A stretch of DNA of 21,268 nt from CAYHIN01 sp964356705 (GCA_964356705.1 CAYHIN010000011.1:1-21268), one strand, 5' to 3'; positions 1 through 7,345 are shown, counted from the stretch's first letter. The notes: generated by a model not told the origin, from the sequence alone. Made by a program: numbers and translations.

Positions 1-545
1 TGGGAGATGACGAGACACGTCTTTTGATAGTTGATAAGAAAAGTGGTCAAGTGCTCGATACCTGTACTGTCTAGATTGTTGGTGGGCTCGTCTAGGAGGA
101 GGACGTCGGGACTAGATATCAGAGCGTAGGCTAGCAGCAACCGGGCCTTCTGGCCACCTGAGAGACTACTGACAATCCTGGTCAGGGGGATGTCTAGATT
201 TACGACAGACAGGATTTTTACGATATCGCCTTCGATACCATACTCTTTGTCAGGAAGTGCGGTTTTGAAATAGGACACGATATCGAGCTGTTGTTGATCT
301 GCTGGAATCATCTGCTTGGCAATACCCACTGTGGTGCCTAGCTCCATATTTATTTTTCCTGCCTGAGGAGTGAGTTCGCCTAGGAGTAATTTGAAGATGG
401 TACTTTTGCCGGCGCCGTTTTGACCCATGATGGTCATAATCGAATTCTTTCGCACGGAAAAATTGGCCTCGTCTAAAATGACTTTTTTGTCACTATATCT
501 AAACGAAACCTGATTGAAGCGGATGACGACGTTGTCCTGGGCCAT
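1..545 (-). CDS. ABC-F family ATP-binding protein, N-terminal part (cut by window edge)
   Basis: The gene starts at an ATG at 545 and runs off the left edge, leaving 181 codons of the first ATPase domain. Visible motifs are Walker A GQNGAGKST (residues 41-49), a Q-loop around Q78, the signature LSGGQ (128-132) and Walker B LLLDE followed by PTNNLD (149-159). No membrane segment is present. The NGAGKS and DEPTNNLD wording is typical of ABC-F proteins, soluble twin-ATPase proteins that act on the ribosome (EttA/Uup/Vga type), rather than of transporters; the second domain and linker would lie outside the window. It follows obg by 16 nt on the same strand, so the two are probably cotranscribed. 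Family assignment is confident; the subfamily cannot be told from this part. Confidence 0.88.
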   Translation of the reverse strand, partial: MAQDNVVIRFNQVSFRYSDKKVILDEANFSVRKNSIMTIMGQNGAGKSTIFKLLLGELTPQAGKINMELGTTVGIAKQMIPADQQQLDIVSYFKTALPDKEYGIEGDIVKILSVVNLDIPLTRIVSSLSGGQKARLLLAYALISSPDVLLLDEPTNNLDSTGIEHLTTFLINYQKTCLVIS

Positions 546-561
546 ATGAAGGCTTATTTTA

Positions 562-1473
562 TCAGTTTAGATGCTGTTTTAACGACTCTATGCTTTCGGG
601 ATCATAGATAGAGCAGGTGAGGACGGTGTGACCAAACTTTTTTAGAGACTCGATGTGGTTTTCTATCACATCACTTCCGACCAGATCTGTCTTGGTGAGG
701 ATGATAATCCGTGACTTGGAGACAAGGTCTGCTCCGAACTGAGAAAGCTCGGTGGTAATAGTCTCGTAGTCGGTGACTACGTCTTCAGAATCTGCGGCTA
801 TGCAGTGATAGAGAGTCGAGACTTTTTCGATGTGTTTTAGAAATCTTATGCCCAGGCCCTTTCCTCCCGATGCGCCTTCGATGAGACCGGGGATATCGGC
901 TATGATCTTGCCATTTATGACCCCCAGATTTGGCTCGAGCGTAGTAAATGGATACGCGCCGATTTCGGCTTTTGCACTTGTCAGTTCGTTGAGAAGACTA
1001 CTCTTGCCGGCATTGGGAAGACCGATAAAGCCGTAATCGGCAATAAGTTTCAGGACTAGCCTCGCTCTCATCTTTTGTCCGTCTCTACCTGGCTGGGCGC
1101 GAAAATTGCCTCCGCGGCCGCCGATGCCGCCCTGGCACAACAGAATAGTCTCGTTTGGGGTACCCCCTTCGATGGTCTTGCCTGACTCGGTGTCGATAAT
1201 AGAAGTGCCGACGGGGATGTCTATTATCTGATCTGAGCCGTTTTTTCCGGTGGAGCCGTGCATGCCGCCTTTTTCGCCATCTCCCGCTTTGACCTCGGGA
1301 ATACTTGAGAGTCTGTTGAGAACCATAAGGTCAGTGGTAACCTTCGCATAGATATTGCCCCCGCGGCCACCGTCGCCACCCTGGGGCCGGTAACCGGCAA
1401 TCTTTATGGGTGCTAGTTTGCCAGGGCCACCGTGGCCGGCACTCAAAATGATGCTAATCTCGTCTACGAGCAT
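562..1473 (-). CDS. obg: Obg/CgtA family ribosome-associated GTPase, short form
   Basis: Obg GTPases bind the 50S subunit and act in ribosome maturation and stress control. The 303-residue protein has the glycine-rich Obg fold at about 1-145 (GGDGGRGG at 32-39, GGIGGRGGN at 115-123) and a G domain with G1 GLPNAGKS (151-158), the FTT switch I threonines (176-178), G3 DIPG (193-196), G4 TKTD (260-263) and a G5-like CSI (287-289). It ends directly after G5, so the OCT C-terminal domain of many Obg proteins is missing; such short forms fit reduced genomes. The usual FRREK stretch of the N-terminal domain is also replaced (KIAGYRPQGG). The neighbours are an ABC-F ATPase gene downstream and a small ORF upstream; the likely promoter lies at 1610-1615. 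Confidence 0.95.
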   Translation of the reverse strand: MLVDEISIILSAGHGGPGKLAPIKIAGYRPQGGDGGRGGNIYAKVTTDLMVLNRLSSIPEVKAGDGEKGGMHGSTGKNGSDQIIDIPVGTSIIDTESGKTIEGGTPNETILLCQGGIGGRGGNFRAQPGRDGQKMRARLVLKLIADYGFIGLPNAGKSSLLNELTSAKAEIGAYPFTTLEPNLGVINGKIIADIPGLIEGASGGKGLGIRFLKHIEKVSTLYHCIAADSEDVVTDYETITTELSQFGADLVSKSRIIILTKTDLVGSDVIENHIESLKKFGHTVLTCSIYDPESIESLKQHLN

Positions 1474-1498
1474 GAGATCAGTATACAGGCTGAGTGAA

Positions 1499-1603
1499 TC
1501 AGAGCAGAATCGCGATGACTAGACAAAACTCGAGGACTTTGAACATTTGATCTGCACAGCCGTTTGGCTCTGATTTTGCATCCCCTATTACTTCTTCTGA
1601 CAT
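1499..1603 (-). CDS. Possible 34-codon ORF upstream of obg
   Basis: An ATG at 1603 opens a 34-residue frame that starts MSEEVIGDAK and ends in a hydrophobic run (FCLVIAILL), stopping 25 nt before obg. A perfect TATAAT ends six bases before this ATG, which would place the transcript start on or next to the start codon. I do not recognise the peptide. It may be a small membrane peptide, a leader peptide of the obg transcript, or chance; the good promoter position is the main support. Confidence 0.3.
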   Translation of the reverse strand: MSEEVIGDAKSEPNGCADQMFKVLEFCLVIAILL

Positions 1604-1609
1604 GTAGTC

Positions 1610-1615
1610 ATTATA
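1610..1615 (-). promoter_or_regulatory. -10 box TATAAT upstream of the obg operon
   Basis: On the minus strand TATAAT is followed by GACTAC and then the ATG of the small ORF, so the predicted transcript would be leaderless for that ORF and carry a leader of about 130 nt to obg. A -35 box 17 bp upstream is weak. It is back to back with the promoter at 1653-1681. Confidence 0.5.
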
Positions 1616-1652
1616 ACCTGTGAGGCAAGGGGGTGGAATACAAAGTTGGATG

Positions 1653-1681
1653 TTGCATTCGGTAAATTGCTACGATATTAT
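1653..1681 (+). promoter_or_regulatory. Promoter TTGCAT-17-TATTAT for the SurA-like gene
   Basis: A -35-like TTGCAT (1653-1658) and TATTAT (1676-1681) are separated by 17 bp. The start codon of the downstream gene follows seven bases after the -10 box, and no Shine-Dalgarno sequence is visible, so the message may be leaderless. Confidence 0.5.
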
Positions 1682-1688
1682 CTAGCAC

Positions 1689-2330
1689 ATGACACCTAGG
1701 AGAAATGTAGAAGTAGAGACGCACTCGTACATCCCCGAAGCCCCAAGTGTGAATAGAGGGAAATTTGGGAAATGGGTTTGGCTGCTTATAATAATTGCTG
1801 CGGTGGGATTTTTTTGGTATCGCACCAACACTTGGCCAGTGGTGGCAGTCGTTGGCTATTCGCCCGTATTTCGATATCAGGTAGATCAGGCACTGTTTGT
1901 TCAAGGTGGAGCGGCGATGGTGGATTCTTTGATTACACAAAAGTTGGCTGAAGCTGAACTTAACAAGCTAGGTATCAAGATCCCGGATAGTGAAGTGGAT
2001 GCAAAGATTGAGGAGATCAAGGCAACTCTAGGAGAAGGTACAGATTTGGACACCTTGCTTTCTGAAAGAGGCATGACTCTCTCCGATCTCAAAAAGGACT
2101 TGTTGCTTAAGATCCGTGTGGAAAAAGCTGTAGAAAAAGAAGCATCAGTGTCTGCTGAAGAAGTAGATGCCTATCTGAAAGAGAACGAGAAACTATTGGC
2201 CTCTCTCAAGCCAGAGGAGAGAAAAGTTGAGGCTGAAGCGTCGCTAAAACAGCAAAAACTATCGACTGCGATCACGAGTTGGATCGAGAAATTGAAGACG
2301 GATGGAAAAGTTTGGAAACTGTCATTCTGA
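1689..2330 (+). CDS. Membrane-anchored SurA N-terminal-like chaperone without PPIase domain
   Basis: The 213-residue protein has a short basic cytoplasmic N-terminus, one membrane segment at about 28-44 (WVWLLIIIAAVGFFW) and an exported domain. That domain matches the SurA/PrsA/trigger-factor-like chaperone layout: VVAVVGYSPVFRYQVDQAL (51-69), a helix with LITQKLAEAELNKLGIKI, the spacer DSEVDAKIEEIK, and a helical arm to the end. The parvulin peptidyl-prolyl isomerase domain that normally follows is absent. A role in holding or folding exported proteins at the outer face of the membrane is inferred from the family. The last codons and the TGA stop lie inside a dispersed palindromic repeat (2320-2348), so the C-terminus may have been reset by that insertion. 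Convergent with the TraG-like gene. Confidence 0.75.
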   Translation: MTPRRNVEVETHSYIPEAPSVNRGKFGKWVWLLIIIAAVGFFWYRTNTWPVVAVVGYSPVFRYQVDQALFVQGGAAMVDSLITQKLAEAELNKLGIKIPDSEVDAKIEEIKATLGEGTDLDTLLSERGMTLSDLKKDLLLKIRVEKAVEKEASVSAEEVDAYLKENEKLLASLKPEERKVEAEASLKQQKLSTAITSWIEKLKTDGKVWKLSF

Positions 2331-2378
2331 GTGAAACGAAGAATCCAGCCTGGATCCTTCACTGCTGTTCAGGATGAC
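2320..2378. repeat. Two inverted copies of the dispersed 29-bp repeat between convergent genes
   Basis: Copy one (2320-2348, inverted) and copy two (2350-2378) are head to head and can form one long imperfect hairpin. The TGA stop of the SurA-like gene lies within copy one, and the TAG stop of the TraG-like gene (2380-2378) overlaps the outer edge of copy two. The pair may act as a bidirectional terminator or mRNA 3'-end stabiliser. The consensus runs CTGGATCCTTC, a variable centre of about 7 bp, then TTCAGGATGACA. Confidence 0.8.
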
Positions 2379-4492
2379 TACGGCTTTTTGATAGAATATC
2401 TCTGGCGGGAGGACTCGATGACTTTGTCGCGGTTTTGATTTGTGGACTTAAATGGTGGAAGGGTATAGGCGGAAAATGGCTGGGAAAGAGAATTGTCGAT
2501 GGTCATCTTGAGCGCTATCTGATGCTTGGTCAGAGAAACTAACGATTCTTTGGTAAAGATCTTGCCAAACTCGGCTTCCATGACTCTGGCGTCTTCGGCA
2601 CCCACGACAAATGATATTACTGTGCCGGCATTGCCAAAGATGGCTTTTTGGATATCTTCGGGAATTTGGGCGATGTATTGGTTGGCTAAGATAAGGCCAA
2701 GTCTAAATTTGCGGGCTTCGGAGAGAATCTTGGTAAAGGAATTGGTGGCAAAGTTTTGAAACTCATCCACATATAAGAAAAATTCTTTACGATCCTCTTT
2801 GGGCATATCGACTCGCTTCATGGCAGATAGCTGGAGCTTGGTAATAAGCATTGCACCCAGGAGTGTGGCGTTGTCTTCGCCCAATTTCCCCTGCGAAAGA
2901 TTGGCAATCAAGATCTTGCCTTCGTCTAGGACTTTTTCTAGATTGATTGTGGATTTGGGATGAGAGATGAGATCGTGGATGAGGGGAGAATTTACAAATT
3001 GGCCGACCTTGTTCAAAATCGAGCTGATCTGTTCGGCCCGGGTCTTTTCTTCCAAGACATCAAACTCGTTTTGCCAAAAGCCAAGCAACTGTTCATTTTT
3101 CATTTGTTTATAAATCTTCAAGCGAAAATCCTTTTGAGTGAGCATCTTGATCACGTCAGGCAAGGTGGAACCTGGGATCTGAGTCAGGGTAAGAAGGGTG
3201 TTTCTTAAGATATATTCTAGTCTTGGGCCCCAGGACTTACCGTATAGCTTGTAAAAGATAGAGACTATGCCTGAGGCGACTAATTCTGCTTGATCAGGAT
3301 TGTCTACTTCTAATATATTGAGACTAATTGGATGTTCCCGGTCGGAAGGATTGAAATAAATAGTGTCGTTGATTCGGATTTTTGGAATGTAGTTGAGGAG
3401 GTTATCACAAGCATCTCCATGGGGATCAATAAAGGCTACCCCCCTGCCCTTTTTAAAATCATCTATAGCCATGTTTTCTAGAAGCGTGGATTTTCCGGTG
3501 CCGGACTTGCCTAAGATATAAGTGTGGCGCAGGCGGTCCTCGAGCTTGATACCAAAAATTGCGTCTTGATTGCGAAATTGGGTTTTTGCAAAGAAATTNN
3601 NNNNNNNNNNNNNNNNNNNNNNNNNNNNNNNNNNNNNNNNNNNNNNNNNNNNNNNNNNNNNNNNNNNNNNNNNNNNNNNNNNNNNNNNNNNNNNNNNNCC
3701 TGGCAGATGCCAAAGTGAGGAAAGTTCCATCACATTGAGTGTGGACAGAGGTGAAGTGAAGCTGACAAAGGGTTTGCGGGAAATAATACTGCTCCACAGA
3801 GCTGACTTTTCCCAGGGTAAGGGTTTTTTAGAAACTAGGCTATTGCCATCTGGTCGGTTGAGAACAGACATAGATCCTGAAATATCAGGGATCAAGAAAG
3901 GATTTGAGGTGGCAATGTGGATAGAGACGCCGACTAAGGGTTGGGACAATTTATCATCGATGAGTTTCTTGCCTTCGGGAGTGGGAGCTTTTTCCACAGT
4001 CTGGGGATGAAGATACCTGTAAGCATTTCTTTGCATAGAAGATGGAGCTGGGGTGAGGACAAACTGTAACAAGACTTTGTCTCCCTCTGCTGCTTTTGAC
4101 AACACGCCCAGGACAGGCAGCATGGGGTCGACTTCTTTGTAATCGGCATAATCTCGCAAGGGAAAGAACTGGGCGTACTGCTGGCGGACAAAAGATAAAG
4201 AGAGGTCACTCCAAGTTTTCAAATAATCGTCGACTACGTCGATAACTACATCGGGATAAGTGGCGTGCATCTGGGATCTGACAAAAGTCTCCAAAGACTT
4301 GGGAGTGACGATCACAAAAGTGATAAGGCCTGCGATGACCGTCACTTCTAAACTGATGTGAAGATTGGATCCTCCCAGAAGACCGGCTTTGGAGGTAGCG
4401 CGTGACAATGAGGCCAGGAGCTGAGCGGTCTGCTCGGGGGTGTTTTCCGAGGTTTTGGGGACTTTGAGGCTCAAAAAGATAAGATCGGACAT
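2378..4492 (-). CDS. TraG/VirD4-like type IV secretion ATPase (interrupted by assembly gap)
   Basis: This family of hexameric ATPases pumps DNA or protein substrates in conjugation and type IV secretion; versions are common in CPR genomes. The C-terminal half has Walker A GKSGTGKST (near residue 328), FIDPHGD about 30 residues later, Walker B FFLYVDEFQ (571-579), SEARKFRLG and ANQYIAQ (603-609). The N-terminal 265 residues include a hydrophobic stretch around 50-62 and a conserved-looking PKSLETFVRSQMHATYP segment. One hundred N (3599-3698) split the gene; both halves read in the same frame, but the true length of the missing part is unknown. Start ATG 4492 lies 6 nt behind hicA, so hicB-hicA and this gene probably form one transcript. 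Whether it serves DNA transfer, pili or another process cannot be told here, as no other T4SS genes are in the window. Confidence 0.85.
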   Translation of the reverse strand: MSDLIFLSLKVPKTSENTPEQTAQLLASLSRATSKAGLLGGSNLHISLEVTVIAGLITFVIVTPKSLETFVRSQMHATYPDVVIDVVDDYLKTWSDLSLSFVRQQYAQFFPLRDYADYKEVDPMLPVLGVLSKAAEGDKVLLQFVLTPAPSSMQRNAYRYLHPQTVEKAPTPEGKKLIDDKLSQPLVGVSIHIATSNPFLIPDISGSMSVLNRPDGNSLVSKKPLPWEKSALWSSIISRKPFVSFTSPLSTLNVMELSSLWHLPXXXXXXXXXXXXXXXXXXXXXXXXXXXXXXXXXXNFFAKTQFRNQDAIFGIKLEDRLRHTYILGKSGTGKSTLLENMAIDDFKKGRGVAFIDPHGDACDNLLNYIPKIRINDTIYFNPSDREHPISLNILEVDNPDQAELVASGIVSIFYKLYGKSWGPRLEYILRNTLLTLTQIPGSTLPDVIKMLTQKDFRLKIYKQMKNEQLLGFWQNEFDVLEEKTRAEQISSILNKVGQFVNSPLIHDLISHPKSTINLEKVLDEGKILIANLSQGKLGEDNATLLGAMLITKLQLSAMKRVDMPKEDRKEFFLYVDEFQNFATNSFTKILSEARKFRLGLILANQYIAQIPEDIQKAIFGNAGTVISFVVGAEDARVMEAEFGKIFTKESLVSLTKHQIALKMTIDNSLSQPFSAYTLPPFKSTNQNRDKVIESSRQRYSIKKP
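3599..3698. other. Assembly gap of exactly 100 N
   Basis: A round 100-N run is usually a placeholder for unknown distance between joined contigs. It lies just before the Walker A region of the TraG-like ATPase, so the length and frame of the joined protein are not secured by the sequence. Confidence 0.95.
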
Positions 4493-4498
4493 ATTTGT

Positions 4499-4714
4499 TT
4501 ATTGTATGTCTTTTTCCGAAAGTCCGCTTTGGGAAAGTATTACTTTGAGTGTACCGACTGGAATTGGTTTGGGGTGAACTGCTATGTGTGTCCATCTGCC
4601 ATCTGCATGTTTTAGAAAATGATGGGAACCTGAGACTCGAGCCAACGTAAAACTGTGTTTCTGAAGGATTTTTATGAGTTGGATTGGTTTGATATTGCGG
4701 GGCAGCTTCGGCAT
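4499..4714 (-). CDS. hicA: HicA-family mRNA interferase toxin
   Basis: The 71-residue protein matches HicA, a double-stranded-RNA-binding-fold toxin that cleaves mRNA. It shows the family order: basic N-terminus (KLPRNIKPIQLIKILQKHSF), the GSHHFLKH motif at 29-36 holding the catalytic histidine, then HIAVHPKPIPVGTLKVILSQSGLS, ending with a short acidic helix. Full length for the family. Its ATG abuts the TAA of hicB with no spacing, so translation is probably coupled. The gene sits 6 nt before the TraG-like ATPase, an unusual operon partner. Confidence 0.93.
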   Translation of the reverse strand: MPKLPRNIKPIQLIKILQKHSFTLARVSGSHHFLKHADGRWTHIAVHPKPIPVGTLKVILSQSGLSEKDIQ

Positions 4715-4990
4715 TTAGGCAAAATTTAGCTTCAACTTGGGAGATATGCTGATTTTGGCAGAGGTGACCAGTTGAGTTTCGATATTGTCTCTAGGTACGG
4801 TTTTATTTTCATCTGCTAGACACTCGATCGTAAATTTGATGGCTTCCTTAATGTTGACTAGAGCTTCCGCTACACTATCGCCATAATCTGCGATCCCCAG
4901 AGTGGGACAATATGCGTTGTAACTCAAGGCTCCGTCAGGGTAGACTTCGGGCTCAATGATGATGCGGTAGTCCAATACGTTTGTTTGCAT
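4715..4990 (-). CDS. hicB: HicB-family antitoxin
   Basis: HicB proteins bind and block HicA. The 91-residue protein has the degraded RNase H-like HicB fold: YRIIIEPEVYPDGALSYNAYCPTLGIADYGDSVAEALVNIKEAIK, followed by a helix and a short tail. The longer ribbon-helix-helix or HTH DNA-binding C-terminus of some HicB proteins is not obvious, so autoregulation by this protein is uncertain. The antitoxin is upstream of the toxin here, the reverse of the Escherichia coli hicAB order but frequent in other bacteria. An extended -10 promoter lies directly before the start codon. Confidence 0.92.
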   Translation of the reverse strand: MQTNVLDYRIIIEPEVYPDGALSYNAYCPTLGIADYGDSVAEALVNIKEAIKFTIECLADENKTVPRDNIETQLVTSAKISISPKLKLNFA

Positions 4991-4996
4991 ACCAAA

Positions 4997-5005
4997 AGTA
5001 TATCA
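4997..5005 (-). promoter_or_regulatory. Extended -10 promoter TGATATACT of hicBA
   Basis: On the minus strand TGATATACT is followed by six bases (TTTGGT) and the hicB ATG. There is no Shine-Dalgarno sequence and no room for a leader, so the hicB message is predicted to be leaderless. Confidence 0.55.
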
Positions 5006-5029
5006 TAGGAGTAAATTGGCCCATACTGA

Positions 5030-5239
5030 TCAGGCGAAGGTGTGACGTCCGGACTCGTGTTTCTGGATAGAATCGTCGATTTTGGCCTCAATTCTGACCA
5101 GTCTTTCTTCAGTACGTTTAAATCCGCGGGAAGTACGAGATTCCAGGTCGTTAATACTACTGTTTAGCTGCTCATAAAGCTGGTCAAAATCTGGCTTCAG
5201 TGCGTCTTTGATTCTTTGTATGTCATTGTCGGTGAGCAT
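5030..5239 (-). CDS. Small coiled-coil protein, unknown function
   Basis: The 69-residue protein starts MLTDNDIQRIKDALKPDFDQ and is charged and helical throughout, with heptad-like spacing of hydrophobic residues in LYEQLNSSINDLESRT and ERLVRIEAKIDDSIQ. There is no signal peptide, membrane segment or metal motif. Similar short coiled-coil proteins are widespread in CPR genomes, but I know of no defined role. Its promoter is clear (5246-5273). It is divergent from the island promoter at 5304 and ends 40 nt before hicB. Confidence 0.7.
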   Translation of the reverse strand: MLTDNDIQRIKDALKPDFDQLYEQLNSSINDLESRTSRGFKRTEERLVRIEAKIDDSIQKHESGRHTFA

Positions 5240-5245
5240 AGTTGT

Positions 5246-5273
5246 ATGTTACTTTTTTCAGATAAGTTGTCAA
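5246..5273 (-). promoter_or_regulatory. Promoter TTGACA-16-TAACAT for the 69-aa coiled-coil gene
   Basis: A perfect -35 (minus strand 5273-5268), a 16-bp spacer and TAACAT (5251-5246) are followed by six bases and the ATG at 5239, again suggesting a leaderless message. The -35 lies in an 11-base palindrome AGTTGTCAACT (5265-5275), a possible small operator. Confidence 0.6.
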
Positions 5274-5303
5274 CTTTAATACATATCCACTGAGTATTCA
5301 CTC

Positions 5304-5332
5304 TTGACAAACTATTGGTCTTATGGTATCCT
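5304..5332 (+). promoter_or_regulatory. Promoter TTGACA-17-TATCCT with extended -10, reading into the island
   Basis: A perfect -35 TTGACA (5304-5309) is followed after 17 bp by TATCCT (5327-5332), preceded by TGG as an extended -10. The predicted start near 5339 leaves an untranslated leader of about 345-450 nt before the first exported-protein gene, in contrast to the leaderless layout of the other promoters here. Confidence 0.6.
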
Positions 5333-5788
5333 ATAGTTGTAGTTAGGAAGCCTCGAAATTGCTTTGAAGCTCATCCTGTAACTACTCATAACGCTAGCAC
5401 GTTTAAAAGAGAGGTTTTAGAGTTAGTTTAATAGGTGCTTCTTCTAATAGGGCGCATTGGGAATCTAATGGTTTTTTGCTAGGGATTGGTTACTGATTAG
5501 TTCTTTTGTATTTGAATCAGTATGTATCGATCGGCAATATTTGGATTTCCACTGCGCTCTATTGAGTTTGCATCTACCCCGTTGGCAGCTTAGCCTAAAA
5601 ACTAAGTGGGATAAGCCAGCAAACTTACTGACTTTTAGAAGTCCAGAAGGACGACTAGAAGATTTCCTAGTAGGAGGTTTTTTATGGCCAAGCAAGGCTA
5701 TAAGAACACATCGCACAGTCGCACAGAAGCGATTCGTGTGAAAATTCAACCGAAGGTACGTATTCAAAACTTTCGCAAAGGAGCGAAA
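5333..5788 (+). other. Long leader of the first exported-protein gene
   Basis: I see no convincing coding region in these 456 bases. Several short hairpins are possible: CTGATT/AATCAG (about 5492-5521), CTTAG/CTAAG (about 5591-5608), GACTT/AAGTC (about 5631-5643), GTCC/GGAC (about 5641-5653). Near its end a strong ribosome binding site AGGAGG (5672-5677) lies six bases before an in-frame ATG at 5684, giving a possible 35-codon N-terminal extension that is basic and not signal-like. The leader does not match any riboswitch I recognise. Confidence 0.4.
5771..5788 (+). promoter_or_regulatory. Hairpin with Shine-Dalgarno site in its loop, directly before ATG 5789
   Basis: TTTCGC (5771-5776) and GCGAAA (5783-5788) form a perfect six-bp stem around the loop AAAGGA, so the ribosome binding site AAAGGAG starts in the loop and ends in the 3' arm, and the start codon follows at once. 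This arrangement could make initiation depend on opening of the hairpin. Confidence 0.6.
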
Positions 5789-7345
5789 ATGACCAAGAAG
5801 ACGATTTTTCGTTTAGGCATTGTGTTTGCGATGCTCGTGACTTTCGTCACGACAAGCCTGACCAATTCGGTGAAAACCGTTTTGGCTCAGGGTTCTGACC
5901 CCGGTGTGACCGTTTCTGGCTCGAATTGGGTTGGTGATGGTTCTTGTGAAGTCGCTGGAGCAATTCGGTGGTTTCGTGGCCGGTACGTTAGCAGTCAGAT
6001 TAAGTTCGTCGGTGAATGTCCAACCCCTGTGGTTTGGCATTTCTATTCCCCCGATCGCTCGTACAGCGGCAGCACGTTGCTGAATGATGCGGACGGTGAG
6101 GAGTTTCTTATCGGCGGCACNNNNNNNNNNACTTGGTCTGAGTTGCAAGACGGTGATTTGCTCATTCTGGAAATGTCTATGGACGGCGTAAGCCTCCCGG
6201 GCGTGACCACTGAATGGCAAGAAGAATATCCGGTGTTGGTACGGCATCAGTTGTATGGAAATGACAAGGGACAGGCCTGCAGAATCGGTTTCGATGGTGA
6301 CATTGACCCATGGGGCAAATTCAGCGATGGCATCAACAATTATGTTGTGCATCTTACTACTGAGCCCTGGTTCAGCCCCATCTACGATTTTCCGAATGTG
6401 CCGGCAGTGACATGGGACGTGTGGACCTATAATGATGAAGCGTTGACGCATGAGCGTTCGCACTTTCAGTTTGGGCCTTTCCCGAACCCATGCTATGTCC
6501 CATCTATAACGCTCACGCCGACCAGCACGTCAACACCTACGATCACGACCACGCCCACCAACACGTCCACGCCCGACGGCACTACCACTCCGACCCCTGC
6601 CACACCGCCAGGATGTGATAGCTTTGATGCTGTCCTTCACCTCGGCGGGAGTGACAATGTGATCGAGTTGATCGTTATCGGCGATGGGGAATGGGTGCGC
6701 GTTGTGAATAACCAGACAGGCTTGTCTGCGTCTGAAGGAAATTTCGATGAAAATCGGACCTTCCGTGGCGTAGATTACGACCTCACACCTGGCCGGCACG
6801 CGTCATATCACGTCATCATCGATGATGTGGAATATCCAAACTGCGTTGACAGCGTGGACGTGCCAAACTCAACTCCGACGCCTGAAGTCGAAGTGACGCC
6901 GACTAGCGTGCCTTGCTCTACCTTATGGACCGTCGAGGTTCATACGGGAATGGGTGGTAGCCACTGGGTTGATCTGGAATTGTCCAGTGGTGGTCCTTGG
7001 GGCGGTCTAACGTTTGACAGTGGCATCGCTGGTCCGACGTCTTTTGATCCTTCGGTCACAGTGACTGGAGTTTCGATTGATGGTGTTCGGGTCAATGTGA
7101 CCACGGACGATAATGATGGCGCACTACCTACGGGTGGAGCAGGCTGCCATTGGCGGAAGATTTTTGTTTCGCCTTCGCGAAATAATCCCACCAGCACGCC
7201 TATGCCCTCTCCGACCCCGCCGGTCAGCTCTGCCGCCTTGGTTGCCACTGGCGCCGATTCAAGTGTACCCCCCTGGGTGTACATTTCGGTAGCCATTTTG
7301 GTTATCACAGCGTTGGTAGTTGCCTTTAGGCGGCGCGGTAAGTAA
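5789..7345 (+). CDS. Exported, cell-surface-anchored protein with Thr/Pro linkers and LVATG sorting-like signal
   Basis: I chose ATG 5789 because it follows AAAGGAG and gives a normal signal peptide (residues 1-34, MTKKTIFRLG then a hydrophobic core and VLAQG). An in-frame ATG at 5684 with AGGAGG is the alternative. The 518-residue protein has an N-terminal beta-rich domain (to about 230) with paired cysteines, a Thr/Pro linker, two further Cys-flanked domains of about 85 residues, a second linker and a C-terminal end of LVATG (484-488), membrane segment (497-513) and RRRGK, the layout of a sortase substrate. No enzyme motif is recognised. Ten N (6121-6130) interrupt the first domain. Arginine codons are mostly CGN and the gene is visibly richer in GC than the flanking genes, which favour AGA; this hints at transfer. 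A conserved structured RNA follows the stop. Confidence 0.8.
   Translation: MTKKTIFRLGIVFAMLVTFVTTSLTNSVKTVLAQGSDPGVTVSGSNWVGDGSCEVAGAIRWFRGRYVSSQIKFVGECPTPVVWHFYSPDRSYSGSTLLNDADGEEFLIGGXXXXTWSELQDGDLLILEMSMDGVSLPGVTTEWQEEYPVLVRHQLYGNDKGQACRIGFDGDIDPWGKFSDGINNYVVHLTTEPWFSPIYDFPNVPAVTWDVWTYNDEALTHERSHFQFGPFPNPCYVPSITLTPTSTSTPTITTTPTNTSTPDGTTTPTPATPPGCDSFDAVLHLGGSDNVIELIVIGDGEWVRVVNNQTGLSASEGNFDENRTFRGVDYDLTPGRHASYHVIIDDVEYPNCVDSVDVPNSTPTPEVEVTPTSVPCSTLWTVEVHTGMGGSHWVDLELSSGGPWGGLTFDSGIAGPTSFDPSVTVTGVSIDGVRVNVTTDDNDGALPTGGAGCHWRKIFVSPSRNNPTSTPMPSPTPPVSSAALVATGADSSVPPWVYISVAILVITALVVAFRRRGK
6121..6130. other. Short assembly gap of 10 N
   Basis: Ten undetermined bases lie inside the first domain of the exported protein. 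The reading frame continues across them if the length is right. Confidence 0.95.

Noticed and set aside
5412..5426. GTTTTAGAGTTA resembles the start of a Cas9-type CRISPR repeat.
   Set aside because: It occurs once, with no repeat-spacer pattern and no cas genes in the window.
5465..5767. Open frames on both strands in the leader of the first island gene.
   Set aside because: They have no family resemblance and no start signals, and overlap each other; the region is better explained as a leader.
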